Below are positions 40,220 through 50,432 of a stretch of DNA of 64,000 nucleotides, piece after piece. Both the position numbers and the translations under genes were made by a program. Source of the DNA: Eopsaltria australis (taxonomy: Eukaryota > Chordata > Aves > Passeriformes > Petroicidae); contig JAVTVJ010001131.1 in the NCBI GenBank assembly GCA_034509425.1, positions 62,001 to 126,000 of the forward strand, written 5' to 3'. Below the pieces are notes generated by a model. It was not told the origin of the DNA. It saw only the letters and a list, made by a program, of their open reading frames with translations, and searched no databases. Every line of letters begins with the position of its first letter. Position 1 is the first letter of the stretch.

Positions 40220-41560
40220 ACAATGGGTTTCCCCATCTTTCTGCATTACTCACCAAGTGTAACTAGGTGTTTGAGCAAAAACAACCCCGCGGATAGGTTT
40301 GCCTTTGTCTGAGGTGGGACTAATCCAAACAGTCTTTCCTAAAATACCTCTCATGCGTACCACAGGGACTTTGTCTCCATCTACTGTGTGCAAGGGTTCA
40401 GACTGGGCAGGACCAGCTCGATTGATGGAGCCTCGTGTGTTGACCATCCAGGTGGCCTTTGCTAAGTTCACTTCCCAATTTTTGAAGGTCCCCCTGCCAA
40501 GTGCCTTCAGGGTGGTCTTAAGTAGTCCCTTGCACCGTTTAACTTTCTTGGCAGCTGGTGCATGATAAGGGATATGATATATCCACTCGATGCCATGTTC
40601 TCTGGCCTAGCTGTTTATAAGGCCATTCTTGAAATGGGTCCCATTGTCTGACTAAATTCTCTCAGGGGTGCCATGTCTCCACAAGACTTGCTTTTCTAGG
40701 CCTAAGATGGTGTTTCGGGCAGTAGCATGAGGCACAGCGTAGGTCTCCAACCATCTAGTGGTTGCTTCTACTATGGTCAGCACGTAGCGCTTGCCTTGCC
40801 GGGTTTGGGGAAGGGTGATGTAGTCAATTTGCCAGGCTTCCCCATACCTATACTTCGACCATCGTCTACCGTACTACAGAGGCTTCACTCGCTTGGCCTG
40901 CTTGATCATAGCGCAGGTCTCGCAGCCATGGATGACCTGTGAGATGCTGTCCATGGTCAAGTCCACCCCTCGGTCACGAGCTCATCGGTACGTTGCATCT
41001 CGACCCTGATGACTAGAGGCATCATGGGCCCAACGAGCTAGAAATAATTCTCCCTTGTGCTGCCAGTCCAGATCCACCTGTGATACTCTCAGTTTGGCAG
41101 CTTGGTCCATCTGCTCGTTGTTACGATGCTCTTTATTGGCTCGACTCTTGGGTACATGTGCATCTACGTGTCGAACCTTCACAGTCAGCCTCTCTACACG
41201 GGTAGCAATGTCCTACCAAATCTCAGCGGCCCAGATAGGTTTCCCTCTGCGCTGCCAGTTGGCCTTTCTCCAGCGATTCAACCAACCCCACAAAGCATTA
41301 GCTACCATCTAGGAGTCAGTGTAGAGATAGAGCTGAGGCCACTTCTCTCGCTCAGCAATATCTAAAGCCAGCTGGACGGCCTTAAGCTCTGCGACCTGAC
41401 TCGATCCACCTTCTCCTTCAGTAGTTTGTGCTCCATACAGCAGCTTTCTACTTCTGGTTAGCACCCACAATTCGGCAGGAACCATCAGTGAAGAGGGCAT
41501 ATCGTCTTTCACTCTCCGGTAGCTCGTTATATGGTGGGGCTTCTTTAGCACGTGTCACTT
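40220..41560 (-). pseudogene. pol: ERV C pol: RNase H and integrase, broken
   Basis: It is homologous to the intact ERV B ORF at 28846-30114. RNase H blocks are AELKAVQLALDIAEREKW and LYLYTDS (41309-41551), then KVRHVDAHVPKSRA (41140-41182). Integrase blocks include RWAHDASSHQGRDATYR and the C-terminal ATWMVNTRGSINRAGPAQ region (40250-40471). Stops lie after TDS (near 41309), in the integrase N-terminal module and in the catalytic core near 40607 and 40655. Confidence 0.8.
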
Positions 41561-41690
41561 GCCCCTCCTCTTTTTCAGAAGATAATCTAAAAGTCTCACC
41601 TTCAGGCCAGTTTGTTATAATTTCTAGAATCTCAGGGCGATTAGGGTTTCTTATCTGGGCTCGCTGTGTGATCAGCGCAATCTACTTGCT

Positions 41691-42617
41691 CTATGTGGCG
41701 TCGGTGGCATGATGTGTGGAAGGAACCTTTCCTTTGAACATCCAACTCAGCACTGGTAGTCGGGGTGCCAGAAGCAGCTGTGCTTCGGTGCCAATTACTT
41801 CCGAGGCATCTCGAACTCCTTCATAAGCCGCAAGAATCTCTTTCTCGGTTGGGGTATAGCTGGCCTCAGATCCTTTGTATCCCCGACTCCAGAACCCAAG
41901 TGGTCGTCCTCGAGCCTCCTCTGGTCCTTTCTGCCACAGGCTCCAGGATGGACCATTCTTCCTGGCCGCAGTGTAGAGCACATTTTTCACATCTTGTCTT
42001 GTTCTGACTGGCTCAAGGGCTACTGCATGGGCAATTTCCTGCTTAATTTGTTTGAATGCTTGTTGTTGTTCAGGACCCCACTGGAAATCATTTCTTTTTC
42101 GTGTCACGAGGTAAAGAGGGCTTACAATTGTGCTGTATTCCGGGATATGCATTCTCCAAAACCCGACAGCTCCTAGAAAAGCCTGGGTTTCTTTCTTGTT
42201 TGTAGGTGGGGACATAGCAGTGATCTTGTTGACTACTTCTGTTGGGATTTGGCGACTTCCACCTTGCCACTTGACTCTTAAGAACTGGAATTCTTGAGCG
42301 GGTCCCTTAACCTTACTTCGCTTGATGGCAAAACCAGCTCTTAGGGGAATCTGGATGATCTTCTTTCCTTTCTCAAAGACTTCCTCTGCTGTGTTCCTCC
42401 ATACGATAATGTCGTCGATGTACTGCAAATGTTCTGGAGTCTCACCTTTGTCCAGTGCAGCCTGGATTAGGCTATGGCAGATGGTGGGGCTGTGCTTCCA
42501 CCCCTGGGGGAGTCTGTTCCAGGTGTATTGCACTTCCCTCCAGGTGAAAGCAAACTGAGGCCTGTACGCTGCTGCCAGAGGAATGGAGAAAAAGGCATTG
42601 GCAATATCGATGGTCAC
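41691..42617 (-). CDS. pol: ERV C RT palm to connection (308-codon open frame)
   Basis: It starts just after an in-frame stop at 42618-42620. The catalytic block MTIDIANAFFSIPLA (first Asp), then RLPQGWKHSPTICH, LQYIDDIIVW with YIDD at residues 66-69, GFAIKRSKVKGP, KKETQAFLGAVGFWRMHIP and a connection segment ending GKVPSTHHATDAT. YIDD replaces the more common YMDD/YVDD. The upstream RT part and protease are in the same frame at 42621-43355, so one nonsense codon separates them. Confidence 0.85.
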   Translation of the reverse strand: MTIDIANAFFSIPLAAAYRPQFAFTWREVQYTWNRLPQGWKHSPTICHSLIQAALDKGETPEHLQYIDDIIVWRNTAEEVFEKGKKIIQIPLRAGFAIKRSKVKGPAQEFQFLRVKWQGGSRQIPTEVVNKITAMSPPTNKKETQAFLGAVGFWRMHIPEYSTIVSPLYLVTRKRNDFQWGPEQQQAFKQIKQEIAHAVALEPVRTRQDVKNVLYTAARKNGPSWSLWQKGPEEARGRPLGFWSRGYKGSEASYTPTEKEILAAYEGVRDASEVIGTEAQLLLAPRLPVLSWMFKGKVPSTHHATDAT

Positions 42618-42620
42618 ATA

Positions 42621-43355
42621 CTACTTTGCTGCTTTGGATTCCAGTTTATACTGAAGTTCTAACATGTCTGGCACAGCAGCACTCAGTGGTGGTGTGACCT
42701 CATTCAGGCTACGATAATCTACTGTCAGTCTCCATTCTCTACTGGACTTACGCACTGGCCGTATAGGGCTGTTAAAGGGTGAATGAGCTTTGCTGACCAC
42801 CCCTTGGCTCTCCAGTTTACGAATCATCTCGTGGATGGGAACTATAGAGTCTCTGTCTGTGCGGTACTGTCGTCGGTGCACTGTCGCCGTGGCAATTGGT
42901 ACCTGCTGTTCTTCAACTTCCAGCAGTCCCACAGCAGAGGGGTCATCTGAGAGACCAGGCAAGGTATTCAGCTGTTGGATGTCTTCTGTTTCTACTGCGG
43001 CTATCCCGAAAGCCCAACGATGTCCTTTTGGGTCTTTGAAATACCCATTTCTAAGATAGTCTATGTCCAGGATGCATGGGGCCTCTGGGCCGGTCACGAT
43101 GGGGTGTTTCTGCCACTCATTCCCAGGTAAACTTATTTCAGCTTCCAATACAGTTAGCTGCTGGGATCTTCTTATCACTCCAGAAATAGAAATAGATTCT
43201 GTTCCCATGTACCTTGATGGCATCAGGGTACATTGAGCGCCGGTGTCAACCAAAGCCGTGTATCTTTGTGGGTCAGATGTGCCAGGCCATCGGATCCACA
43301 CAGTCCAATAGATCCGGTTGTCCCTTTCCTCTACCTGGCTAGAGGCAGGGCCCCT
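42621..43355 (-). pseudogene. pro: ERV C protease and N-terminal RT
   Basis: In frame with gag across the UAG at 43356-43358. Protease motif TALVDTGAQCTLMPS (DTG active site), then TGPEAPCILDIDYLRNGYF and LNTLPGLSDDPSAVGLLEV. RT begins around SIVPIHEMIRKLESQGVV, with SPFNSPIRPVRKSS and WRLTVDYRSLNEVTP. It ends at a TAG (42618-42620), one nonsense codon before the catalytic region. Confidence 0.82.
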
Positions 43356-43358
43356 CTA
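43322..43358 (-). promoter_or_regulatory. ERV C gag-pro junction: in-frame UAG plus hairpin
   Basis: TAG at 43356-43358, spacer AGGGG, then CCCU (43347-43350) pairing with AGGG (43322-43325), and CCUCU (43341-43345) pairing with AGAGG (43328-43332) around an 8-base loop. Position, spacer length and structure match ERV A at 9215-9251. Confidence 0.68.
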
Positions 43359-44088
43359 TTCCTGATTGTGGTACACGTTGCTCTCTTCTTGTAAATATGT
43401 TCTTGAGGTCCTTTCAAGAGGATCGGTCATATCATCATTCCTATACTGTTCTGAGTTCTGTCCACAAGAGACTGGAGCAGCATTGACTCTAGGTGGGGTC
43501 CTTGTGGTAGCTGTTCCTCTTTTCAGTTCACGTACTCGGGCTGCTAAGGAAGAGGTGGGTTTTCTGTCCCACTTTCTCATGTCTTCTCCATGCTCCTGAA
43601 GGAAAAAGCAGAGGTTACCTCGTGGAGTGTATCTTCTTTCTCTGGCTGGGGAATGTTGGCTCTTAATAGCAGAGACCCTTGTTGGTTCTGGCGAGACGTG
43701 GTGAATTTCTTGCTTCAGCTCCTTTCTGAGTTTCTCTTCCAAGTTCCGGACGTGCTCAGCCAGCTGTGTTTCCACAGATGAGACATGGGTGCGAAATGGG
43801 GCAGTGACAGTGTCCTCATAAATTCTTAGTTTGTTGGCCAGTACTCTCACCTTGTCTGCTCTTTCCCTCTATTGCAGTGTTGCTAGGTAACGGGAGTATA
43901 TCTCTGGTCCAAGCCGTGTGAATCTCAACCACATCTGTGACGTGCATTGGACATCATCTGGGTTCTTAGGGAATCTCTCATCTTCTGAGAAAATGATCTC
44001 CAGCACGGCCAGTTCTCTCAGGCATCGGATACCTTGTTCCATTGTGCTCCATTTTCTTTGGTGCACCTGGAGGTTTTCTTTACAAAGG
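43356..44088 (-). pseudogene. gag: ERV C gag, capsid-like and C-terminal part
   Basis: Downstream of the solo LTR the gag frame continues: QRKWSTMEQGIRCLRELAV, IIFSEDERFPKNPDDVQC, MWLRFTRLGPEI. A TAG at about 43869-43871 interrupts it in frame, after which it runs through a charged coiled-coil-like region and WDRKPTSSLAARVRELK to the UAG at 43356. There is no CCHC knuckle, which is usual for spuma/ERVL-type Gag. Confidence 0.78.
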
Positions 44089-44660
44089 TGTATTGGGTCT
44101 GACTGGGGTAAAGCTCACAGGCCTTACACTGCTGTACTTTGCTTTGGTAGCTGGTGTTGATAACAGAGCAGTGTTTTGGCTACTGCCAAGCTGTGCTGTC
44201 CCTCTGACATTCCTTCCCCCACTGAAGGGGATGGGGGGGCAAGATCCTGGGAGGGGACACCAGCAGGCCAGCTGACCCCAGTCAGCCAAAGAGATATTCC
44301 ATACCATATGACATCAGCTCAGATATATAAGGGAAGGAAGAGAGGAGGAGGGGGAGGCACTCGGGACTTGTCCATGTTTGCCTCCTCGAGCAACCATCAC
44401 GTGTGCTGGAGCCCTGCTTCCCAGAAAGTGTCCGGACATCACTGCTGATGGGAAGTAGAGATTGATTGTTTTCTCTTCTTGCTCTTGCGCGCGCAACTTT
44501 CAACTTGCTTGTTCTATTTTTTTCCTCCACTGTAATAAAACTGCCTTTACTCACCCTGATAGTCTTTTTCAATATTATCCTCTCCCCTCTCCCAGTGGGA
44601 GGGGGAGTGATAGAGTGACTGAGTGGGCACCTGGCCCCTGGCCAGGGTCAACCCACGACA
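44089..44660 (+). mobile_element. Solo LTR of the ERV B family inside ERV C gag (572 bp)
   Basis: It runs TGTATTGGGTCTG to CCCACGACA in the opposite orientation to ERV C. Flanks AAAGG (44084-44088) and ATAGG (44661-44665) are a 5-bp duplication with one mismatch. Excision in silico restores continuous gag sequence. Confidence 0.92.
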
Positions 44661-45612
44661 ATAGGTATCTGTCTTTTACGCCTTCCAGCAGTCGCCGCCA
44701 GAGGCTGAGAGTTTCTTGGGTTTTCCCGATCCCCTGGTCAATGACCACATCCTGGGTCAGGGATCTAAGTTGCCTGGCCTCACTTCCATCTAGCATGGTG
44801 TCATTGGCTGTAGCGTCCCAGATGCGAAGAAGCCAGGTCAGGATGGATTCATTTGTCTGGCGGGTGAACTCCCTCCGTAGGTCACGCAGCTCACCCAGGG
44901 ATAAAGAGCGAGTGATGATCTCTGGCTCCATTTCTTCTGCTTGGTGCGAAGGTCCAGCCTCTTCCTCATCGGTCGCTGTGCGGGCTGATTTGCTCTTGGT
45001 TTTCTTTTTCTGAAGGGGGGCAACTGCTACTGGCTTAGGCTGTTCTGGCTTGGTGATGGCTTGTGTGGAGACTCTGTCGTTTCTTTCAGTCTCTTTTTCC
45101 TCTATGACAGTTTGTTTAGATACGGAGCCTGTTGTTCTGCTGCTTTTCTTGTCCTCATCCTGAGGATACTGTGCTGCATCGAGCATTGTTCTGACTCTAA
45201 GCATGGTGTACACAGTACAGGCTGTACAAAGAAGACAAAGCAGAACTGACAGCAAGATTATACCATCTTTGACATCCAAAGGGAACTCAATATTTTCAAA
45301 AACTGTTGTGTCAGGTCTGAAAGGCTGAAAGAAACCATTCTCTACTCTTTCCCCTAGGGGCTGGGTGTGATTGTTGAGGAGGCCCCAGATGTAACAGCCC
45401 ACACTAGGACAAGCAAACAAAATTGAGTATATATTCCGAATGGTGTTCATTGCCTCGGAGGTTATCATGCAATAGACATAGTAAACTAGTAAAGCAATTT
45501 TTATACGATACCCCGGCCTACACAGGAGCATTACCACAGGCAGGTAATTCCCTGTCTGCGGAAATATATACAGAGCAAGGTACAGGACACATGTAAGTAT
45601 GTTGAGTATCAT
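44661..45612 (-). CDS. ERV C gag N-terminal part with membrane segments
   Basis: The start is taken as the ATG at 45612, about 55 bases after the primer site; the longer ORF upstream is LTR sequence. Hydrophobic segments are MILNILTCVLYLALYIF, IALLVYYVYCMI and GIILLSVLLCLLCTACTVYTML. Blocks TIRNIYSILFACPS and FENIEFPLDVKDG match ERV A. A lysine/glutamate-rich linker and the SLSLGELRDLRREFTRQ block that begins the capsid-like part follow; the last natural residues (KDRYL) precede the solo LTR. The second conserved domain of ERV A and B (AWEF ... AWAYQ) is missing here. Confidence 0.72.
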
Positions 45613-45668
45613 GGTGAATAGGTGGCTTCTAGAACACAAAATTGTAATTCTGACTTTCCTCAGGGCCT

Positions 45669-45687
45669 GGCCGCACGTTGGGCGCCA
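45669..45687 (-). promoter_or_regulatory. ERV C primer binding site, tRNA-Lys1,2 type
   Basis: The minus strand reads TGGCGCCCAACGTGCGGCC, one mismatch from the tRNA-Lys1,2 complement over 18 bases, five bases after the LTR. Confidence 0.82.
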
Positions 45688-45692
45688 AAAAA

Positions 45693-46253
45693 TGTGGTAG
45701 TTTGAAAGCAAATCAGTGAGAGGCTCAAAGTCAGAACTACAATTTAATAGGAAAAATGTAGTAATACAAAAAAAAGAAAAAAAAAACAACAAAAAGAAAC
45801 TACTGACAGAGTCAGAATACAACCTGACACCCTGTCGGTCAGGGTGTTGGTAGTAGTCCACTTAGAAGGTGGTTGCAGTCCTCTGGGAGTGATAGATGCT
45901 GTTCTGTTGAAGCAATGATCCTGAGAAAGGTGTAGTTCTCCTCTGAAGGTCCAGTGGTGGTGTAGAAGGGTCTGGTCTTCCTCTGGGAATCCCGTGGAAA
46001 AAGCTGCTTATAGTGCTTCAAATCTCAGTTTATATGCAGATCGGGATACATTGGTTCTTCCCCCTGGGCGGGGCATCTCACAATGGGATGATGAGCCACT
46101 ATCTGCAATGTTTGGGGTGAGTGAAGTGCCCATCCGGCCCCAACGACCGGCCCATTAGCAAACCGTTCTGCAGCCATCAGGAACACTGCCACGCCCGGCC
46201 CCTAGCATCCCACGAAGATGGTGATAGAATACATACCATTGTAACCTAAGACA
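45693..46253 (-). mobile_element. 5' LTR of ERV C (561 bp)
   Basis: Plus-strand ends are TGTGGTAGTTTG and CCTAAGACA. It is nearly identical to the 3' LTR apart from the 60-base duplication and scattered changes. Confidence 0.9.
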
Positions 46254-46530
46254 GGGGGGCATTCACTATTACTATATTTGCCTTCCAGAGCAACCACCAG
46301 ACATACTGAAGCCCTACTTCCCATAAAGTGGCTGGACATCATTTGCTGATGGGAAGTAGAGAACAAATCTTTTGTTTTTCCTTTGCTTCCACACACAACT
46401 TTGCTTTTGCTTTATTAAACTGGCTTTATCTTGACACATGAGTTCTTTTCCATCTTATTTTCTCTCCCATGTCCAGATGAGGAGAGGGAGTGATAGGTCA
46501 CAAAAAAGGACTGTAGTGAGTTGTACATAG
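46254..46530 (+). mobile_element. Old LTR related to the ERV B family, right part
   Basis: It continues the LTR broken at 39472: GTTTGCC-like start, GAAGCCCT, TGATGGGAAGTAGAG, TTTATTAAACTGGC, GAGAGGGAGTGATAG. Its end runs into an inverted copy of the same LTR end. Confidence 0.78.
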
Positions 46531-46586
46531 CTGGCCACCAGGTGCCCACCAAAGCTGCTGTATCACTCCCTCTCCTCAGCTGGACA
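46471..46586. repeat. Inverted repeat of LTR ends (26-base arms)
   Basis: The arm at 46471-46496 (contains GAGGAGAGGGAGTGATA) and its complement at 46561-46586 (TATCACTCCCTCTCCTC) differ at one position, with a loop of about 64 bases. Confidence 0.85.
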
Positions 46587-46651
46587 AGGGACAGAAAATG
46601 TAACAAAAGGCTTGCAGTACAAGATAAAGACAGAGAGCACTCACCAATTAC

Positions 46652-47564
46652 TGTCACAGGCAAAACAGATTCAACTTGGGAAAATTACTTTATTACCAAT
46701 GAAATCAGAGTAGGATAATGAGAAATATAAACAAATCTTAAAACAACTTCCCCCGACCCCTCCCTTCTTCCAGGGTTCAACTTCACTCCCAATTTCTCTA
46801 CCTCCTCCCTCCAAACAGCGCAGGGGGATGGGGAATGGGATTACAGCAATGACATTCATCACACATTATCTCTGCCACTCCTTCCTCCTCACACTCCTCC
46901 CCTGCTCCAGCATGGAGTCCTACCCACAGAAAACAGTCCTCCACAAACTTCTCCAATGTGAGTCCTTCCTACAGGCTGCAATTCTTCAGGAACTGCTCCA
47001 GAGTGAATCCCTTCCACAGGGTGCAGTCCTTCAGGAGCAGGCTGATCCAGCATGGGTGCCCTGCAGACTCACAAGTCCTGCCAGCAAACCTGCTCCAGTG
47101 TGGGCTCCTCTCTTCACAGTCACAGGTCCTGTCAGGACCCTGCTCCAGCACAGGGTCACAGCCTTCTTCAGGCATTGACCTGCTCCAGCATGAAGTCTTG
47201 CATGAGCTGTAGGTGGATCTCTGCTCCACAGACTGGAGGGGAATCTCAGCTCCAGCACCTGGAGCACCTCCTCCTGCTCCTTATTCACTGACCTTGGTGT
47301 CTGCAAAGTTGTTCTTCTCATGTATTCTCGCCCATCTCTCCCCCAGTTGCTGTTGTGCAGCAGTTTTCCCCCCTTCTTAAATATGCTGTCTCAGAGGTGC
47401 TACCATCATTGCCAATTGGCTTGGCCTTGACCAGCAGCAGGTCCATCTTGGAGCTGGCTGGCATTCGCTCTATTGGATACAGGGGAAGCTTTTGGCATCT
47501 TCTCATAAAAGTCACTCCTGTAGCTCCCTCTCCCCTCCTATAAAAACCCTGCTATGAAAACCCA
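46652..47564 (-). mobile_element. Solo LTR, about 913 bp, with repeated CTGCTCCAG motifs
   Basis: Plus-strand ends are TGTCACAGG and GAAAACCCA, with TTAC on both sides (46648-46651 and 47565-47568). A minus-strand AATAAAGTAATTTTCCC lies near 46690 and a TATA-like TTTTTATAGG near 47540. Degenerate repeats with CTGCTCCAGYRTGGG and CCACAGGGTGCAGTCCTTCAGG fill 46905-47190. Confidence 0.75.
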
Positions 47565-47569
47565 TTACA

Positions 47570-48103
47570 AAGGGGCTGGCAGATATGGGTCTAAGCCTTT
47601 GAGAAATCTGTCCCTTTTTTTTTATTTGGGGGGCAGCAGATGGACATGACAGAAAGTATAAAATAGCAGCAAACCTCTGTATTTATGTACCTTAATCTCT
47701 TCTATATTGTTCTCACTTGCATTGTTAGCAATGCAACTCAGCATACTGTCTTAGTAAGAAAACATTACCTTGTATAACCAGCAAATTAATGACAAACATA
47801 AATGTATGCCAGAAGTTAAGTCTGTAATAAGGGTGTGTTACATATTCTGAACAGAACTCTTCCTAATCATATACATACAATTAAGACAAACATGATGCTA
47901 CATGCAGAAAAGAAAAAAAATTACACAAGGAGCAAGGTTTGCAATTCTCATGTACAAACAAAAGGCTTTGTGTCTCCCTTTTAATGACAAAGTAAACTTT
48001 TACTGTAGAAAGTGTATTTTATTTTCCTTTGGTCAGCTATTCAATTATGAAATCTTGGATTTTTAAATAAAGGAAACTTGAAAAATTGATAGAGGTTTCT
48101 TGA
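47570..48103. other. AT-rich unique sequence
   Basis: No supported gene or repeat. Confidence 0.5.
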
Positions 48104-48109
48104 TACCAT

Positions 48110-48504
48110 TGTTGGGAATAACTATCTCTGTCTGCGAGGACATAAGTGAGCAATCCAGGCTTTTTAGATGAGAAATAGGCCTCTGTGCAAGGTCACCCGA
48201 AAAGGCATCTGTGAGAAAGGGAGATGCAAAGACTGTAAATAATCCCCAGGTGTTTGAGGAGAAACCTGGCAGATAAAACTGTTATTGTAGCCTTCTGATA
48301 CTAACTTAGTGCTCTAATTAGAGTAGAGAAAATACCGTGTGAAAGCTTTGTGTGAGAAAACACTGTGTGAACTACAGAAGAAAAACTTATCACGTAACTT
48401 TATTTTTAGCGCACTGTACGATATAAGTATGCTTGCTGCCTAAAATAAAATGGTTTCACTTTGATCACATTGATCTGGTGTGATGTCCCATCATTTTCCC
48501 CGCA
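48110..48504 (+). mobile_element. Solo LTR, alpharetrovirus-like (395 bp)
   Basis: It is a diverged relative of the 19668/23332 LTRs: shared GCAATCCAGGC, CTGTTATTGTAGCCTTCTGA and AACTTATCACGTA. Ends are TGTTGGGAATAAC and TTCCCCGCA with a perfect 6-bp duplication TACCAT (48104-48109 and 48505-48510). Confidence 0.92.
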
Positions 48505-48510
48505 TACCAT

Positions 48511-48846
48511 TCTATGGGTTTTTTTTTTTATGTAGGATATTAACCTCAAATAGGATTAATGTAGAATATATGTATAGATATTTAAGATAGGCTGAGCCTC
48601 TAAAAGCTGATAGGACTTAAACTATCCTGCAGTGAATGAATCACTGGCTTAAGAATAAATATTAATGTCCCTGGTTTTCCAAAATAGTTTAGGAAAATAA
48701 ATGTATTAAGGACTACAACCCTTAATGAGGAACTTTGCTAATGCAGATATGCTAAGGCTAGATTAAGTGGGAAAGTGTGCACTGTGCAGGTTAAAAATCC
48801 CCATCAATAACGGCCAACCAGGTATCTATGAAAACCAATGAACTTT
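48511..48846. other. AT-rich unique sequence
   Basis: No supported feature. Confidence 0.5.
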
Positions 48847-49470
48847 TGTTCGCCAGCTGTCGGTGTCCAGCCCGGATTCCAGACAGCCTCCAGTTGGCCA
48901 AGTTCCAGAAGTGTCCTTGTCCAAAGGAAGCACTCTGGCGGTGTCGCTTAGACACTGGCCAGTGAAGCTGCTCGCCCAGCAGGGTGACACGCCAGGAGCG
49001 AGGAGCTGCGATCGCTAGCTGCTGAAGTAGAAATAAGGCGAGAGGGACTTCTGGTATGGATGAATTCTGTGCAGCTTTATTTCACGAAGTCCAGCACAGA
49101 GGGTATCCAGGGACCAAAAGCCCGGAATACTCTCTGCGACCACCTTATGAGGGACTAGTACTAACCAATCATCTGAGGGTCCCAGGGAGGTACAAAGGCA
49201 GGGTCAGGGTACCAGTCCAATGGACGGGTGAGAGGGGAGGAGGTAAGGAGTAACAGTGAATCAATCATCCAGTAACAGGTAATCTTCTAGAAGGGGAGAG
49301 AAGATAGACACAACTAGTAACCAAGTAAGTTTGCCCTGGGCTAAACCATGGTCACTTCAGTCCCTGGGGGGAGCTTAGCAGTCTTGGAAGCCCTCCACCA
49401 AAGTCCTTTCTTCTCTTCTTGGGCTTCTGCTACCCCTGGAGTCTCGGAGGTAACTTCCACGGCTGCCACA
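48847..49470 (-). mobile_element. Solo LTR, about 624 bp
   Basis: Plus-strand ends are TGTTCGCCAGC and GGCTGCCACA, flanked by AACTTT and GACTTT (one mismatch in six). A minus-strand AATAAAGCTGC is at about 49073-49083. Ends are less certain than for the other solo LTRs. Confidence 0.62.
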
Positions 49471-49476
49471 GACTTT

Positions 49477-50427
49477 ACCCTATTAGGAACTTTACACATG
49501 CCACATATTTTTAGGGCAGCAGATCTTAAAATGTAAACTCTAAACCAACAGGAAGCAGTTCAATAACTTTAAATTTTCTCAGTACTACGAATATATATCC
49601 ATGTTGACTCAATCTAAGAGGACTTTTTCAACCTTAATGATTCTATGATTTGCACATTTTCATAAATCTAAATGAGAAAAAGGAACAAAATTGGAGAACA
49701 CAAATCAACAGATATTAATAGAATTAAGCCTGATTTTTATTTGGATGTAAATCAAAACCATTGTGAAAACACTGCTGATGACACTCCTTAAATTTTTTTC
49801 CTCCTCAAAAGACTAGGTATCTGTTTCATTTTAAAAAGGCTAAGAAATATCACATTACAGGAAAAGACAACTCTTGAGAAGATTTACAAAAGCATCTCTC
49901 TGAAGAAATGTAATTTGCTAGCCTTTTTTCCCTAGGAAAGCTCTTTGGCTTACAGCTTCCAGAGGAAAAAAAAATCACCCGGAAGGAAAACATGTTCTGG
50001 TTGAATCGATCACTGTACTTTGTAAACCTATGATGTAAGTAGGAATAAACAACAGATTTCAAATTATGCCTCCCAATTTCCTTTTTTTTCCCCTCTCTAT
50101 TACTAGTGGTATACTGATAAAATCTATTTGGGTAGTGCAAACAAGTCTTGTTTAATAAAGAAATGAATTTGGCATTGCGTGAATTCTTCACACTCATCAT
50201 CACCAGATATTCAACAAGCAACAAGAATGTTAAATATACATGAAAATGGTTGTAGGAATATTTAAAGTTGATTTCACCTCTCAGAAAGTTGCTAGGTACA
50301 ATTTTAAGTATTATTAAATCACTTCTGAGTAGTGAAATAGGTCTAAAAAGAGAAGCAGCAAATGAATCCATCACATGCAATACCTCCATAAGGTTAACAA
50401 TTCATATAGAATTCTATAACAGGGCAA
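49477..50427. other. AT-rich sequence with one long unexplained ORF
   Basis: A 179-codon ORF on the minus strand (49850-50389) has no recognisable domain and biased AT-rich composition. I do not call it a gene. Nothing else was seen. Confidence 0.4.
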
Positions 50428-50432
50428 GAAGT

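Larger units (their letters stand above)
39473..46253 (-). mobile_element. ERV C: class III/ERVL-like provirus, nearly full length
   Basis: LTRs at 39473-40092 and 45693-46253, primer site, gag with membrane segments, UAG gag-pro junction, pro, RT, RNase H, integrase, polypurine tract and no env. Flanks are GGGGA on the left and GGGGG on the right, a probable 5-bp duplication with one change. It inserted into an older ERV B-type LTR and was later hit by a solo LTR in gag (44089-44660). A few stops break pol; it is the most complete class III copy here. Confidence 0.92.

Noticed and set aside
45613..45861. N-terminal 83 residues of the longest ORF in ERV C gag
   Set aside because: This part is LTR and primer-site sequence; the first ATG after the primer site (45612) is the sensible start.
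46828..47321. ORFs in the LTR at 46652-47564
   Set aside because: They arise from degenerate CTGCTCCAG repeats and overlap in several frames on both strands.
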